The translations under genes were made by a program, and so were the position numbers. This document shows, piece after piece, positions 60,360 to 64,000 of a DNA stretch of 64,000 nt (position 1 is its first letter; each line of letters begins with the position of its first letter). The notes beneath the pieces were generated by a model, which worked only from the letters and a program-made list of their open reading frames with translations, was not told the origin of the DNA and did not search any database. Source of the DNA: Nissolia schottii. Lineage: Eukaryota; Streptophyta; Magnoliopsida; Fabales; Fabaceae. The DNA is taken from the NCBI GenBank assembly GCA_003254905.1, contig QANU01073048.1:66787-130786 (forward strand). Direction: 5' to 3'.

Positions 60360-60520
60360 GGGTGAAATCGCCATTTCATCAGGAGATTTTAGGTTTATTA
60401 AAAAAAATTCAGGGTGCTGAAATCGTCACCTCTTATGACGATTTTAGCCCCTTTTTAAAAAAAATTTTGAGGTCTGAAATCGCCATAAGGAATGACGATT
60501 TCAGCCCATTCTTTTTTAAA
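60360..60520. repeat. GAAATCGCC/GACGATTTC sub-repeats, MULE-terminus-like, upstream of RABA2
   Basis: The words GAAATCGCCATTTC, GAAATCGTCACC, GACGATTTTAGCCCC, GAAATCGCCATAAG and GACGATTTCAGCCC alternate in orientation across about 150 bp. This is reminiscent of the alternating words at 20100-20235. It ends about 300 bp before the RABA2 start codon. Confidence 0.45.
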
Positions 60521-60784
60521 AAAAAAAAATTCATGCATCCTTAAATTAATTGCATGCTCGTATTATGAAAAAAAACCTTTAAAAAACNTTCCGAATTTGG
60601 CGGGCGTGGGAATCCCTTGTTCCTCCCAGATGGAGAAAAAGGCCGTTTCAAAGTGTCCGTTTATTCAGTTTCCTTTCACTCATTGTTGGCCTTCCAATTT
60701 CCAATGTGCGCCCCTTTCCCTTCTCTCTCTTCCCCTGTTCCTCTTTCTCTCTCTTCCCCTGTTCCTTCTCTGTTGGGTGTTTGA

Positions 60785-62518
<1,734 letters not shown>

Positions 62519-64000
62519 CAGAGGGTAACTTTGTAGGAAACAAAGGAGACAGAGAGAAAGGTTTCTCTGAAAATTTTGGTGTTTGCGAAAACACATGTGG
62601 AATAGTTGCTAGTTGTTACTTTCTCCAGGTTTATTATTTTTCGTTTTTCTTTTTTAATTTCTGTAAGACAGAAGAGGCAGATCTCTAGTCTTCTACAATC
62701 ACAATTGAAAATGAATGTGACATGTTAACAGTTTATATTCCTAGCTTTGGCTTCAACTTCCAAAATTTGGATCTAGTATATAGCATACTTGATTTCCTCC
62801 TGTGCTTTCTTGTGTAAGTTTAGTCCATAATAAAATCTGTGTTTATTCTATATAATATGATTTAGTAATTAACTAATTATTGAGAAAGATATGCTTGAAA
62901 TTGTTCACTCTGATTGATTAGTTGTGCATACAATAGCATGTAAAATATGTCTAGGAACTTCTAGTTCAGTTGCCACAGATTTTTCCCCTTTTTTTTTTAT
63001 TCTCCAAGAAGCCATATTTTCCCTTCTGAACACAGAATCTAAACCTCCAATGTAACCTAAATATATGTCTCACAAATCTTTCTAGTTTTGAGAAAGTGAT
63101 GATTAACAATTGAAAATGTAGCAGTGATGGTTTCCTTTTGTTAATGTAGATGAAAATGTAGCAAAGCTGTGAATTTATCTTAGTTGAGGCCTTTATTAAC
63201 AAGTCACTAGATTGCCCTCAATGCTAGCCTGTTCAGCATGTCAGCATAATTCAAACTTCAAACCCCAGGTTCAAAGTGGAACTGTACTACTCTTACCATA
63301 AAGGTTTGAGGGGAGAAACACATATTGGCCCATAAGTTTTACCACTTAATTGGTTCGAAAACTCATCATAGCAATAGAATCTCCTATTTCAGAGACTACA
63401 TGTAAACATGGACATTACTGCTATGTCTTTAGCAGAATCAAATGTTGGACATTGTTCTATCTTCTCTATGGTCTAATTTCTGAATATATGACTGCTAAGT
63501 ACGGTTAACTATTTTGGAAACTTGAGGCCACATTTGTTAAGATGTTAACTATAGAAACTATTGTTATTCACACTAGTCAGAATAGATTTATTCTGCTCAA
63601 AACTTAACCTAAGCAAGAAAATAACTTCGGAAACTGCATGTGAAACCCTGTTTGGCAAACCACCCTGACCCCTAAACCTTTCGAAGCAAATTTGATCTTG
63701 TTAAATTGTCTTTGACTGAAAGCTAAAGTGACAAGCTCATTTGTTGCTCCAAAATATTAATAATTATATATGGATTTAACATTGATGCATTCCTCTTGCA
63801 AAATAGTTTTTCTCTGCCATTCAATTTCAATTGTAGGAGGCTGTTTGTGGGATTTTTAAGTAGCATGTGAAAACTAATGGAATAAATCTTCTCAAGTGAA
63901 AATCTTGTTATGTGAGGTCAAATGTGACCTCTCACCATTAATTGAGAAGGTGAGACCTACACATGACATAAGCAACCAGGATTTAGATGGTGAGAAATCA
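62519..64000. other. RABA2 3' UTR and downstream intergenic DNA
   Basis: An AATAAAA-type polyadenylation-like signal lies near 62828, about 310 bp after the stop. From about 62900 onward no gene, tRNA or repeat structure was recognised. Confidence 0.5.

Overview
This is a plant nuclear window, most likely from a eudicot and probably a legume. It is AT-rich, its genes carry GT-AG introns, and it is crowded with plant transposon debris (SINE, MULE, hAT-like elements, MITEs, Ty3/gypsy and Ty1/copia remnants). The legume assignment is inferred from the general look of the proteins and repeats. There is no bacterial, phage or CRISPR content. Two runs of N (30449-31328 and 54133-54628) and five single Ns (18013, 19701, 20660, 22050, 60588) mark assembly joins.

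Four genes have complete exon models worked out by hand, all with matching splice phases. (1) 14846-16439 minus: five exons, 386 aa, a plant protein of unknown function with conserved termini. (2) 40057-43740 plus: seven exons, 575 aa, a RopGEF with a PRONE domain. (3) 45312-45955 minus: three exons ending in a 17-nt exon, 86 aa, a short member of the SIS (salt-induced serine-rich) family. (4) 60815-62518 plus: two exons, 215 aa, a RABA2/Rab11-type small GTPase. They share no operon-like logic. RopGEF and RABA2 both belong to polarised growth and membrane traffic, but that is coincidence of neighbourhood as far as the sequence shows.

Layout: 1-14.4 kb is repeats (hAT-like insertion, a 29-bp cryptic minisatellite, a SINE head). 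14.8-16.4 kb is the first gene. 17-24 kb holds probably mis-ordered small contigs, a MULE remnant, an Athila-type PBS with broken gag, a DUF760-like gene fragment and a full SINE. 24-31 kb holds MITEs, a long hairpin and a gap. 31.4-35.8 kb is LTR debris and a decayed gypsy polyprotein. 36.3-37.5 kb is a long inverted-repeat element. 40-46.2 kb is the RopGEF and SIS-like pair. 46.2-47.9 kb is a MULE carrying a decayed plant-mobile-domain gene, inserted directly upstream of the SIS-like TATA box. 50.5-52.3 kb is a solo LTR. 54.8-58.8 kb holds MITEs, a 21-bp minisatellite, a copia 3' end and a retroelement RNase H remnant. 60.8-62.5 kb is the RABA2 gene.

No new multi-gene system is visible. The items most worth checking are the MULE insertion at the SIS-like promoter, the shortened SIS-like protein, the apparent swap of two contigs at 19.7-22.05 kb, and two decayed minisatellites that keep strict 29-bp and 21-bp periods.
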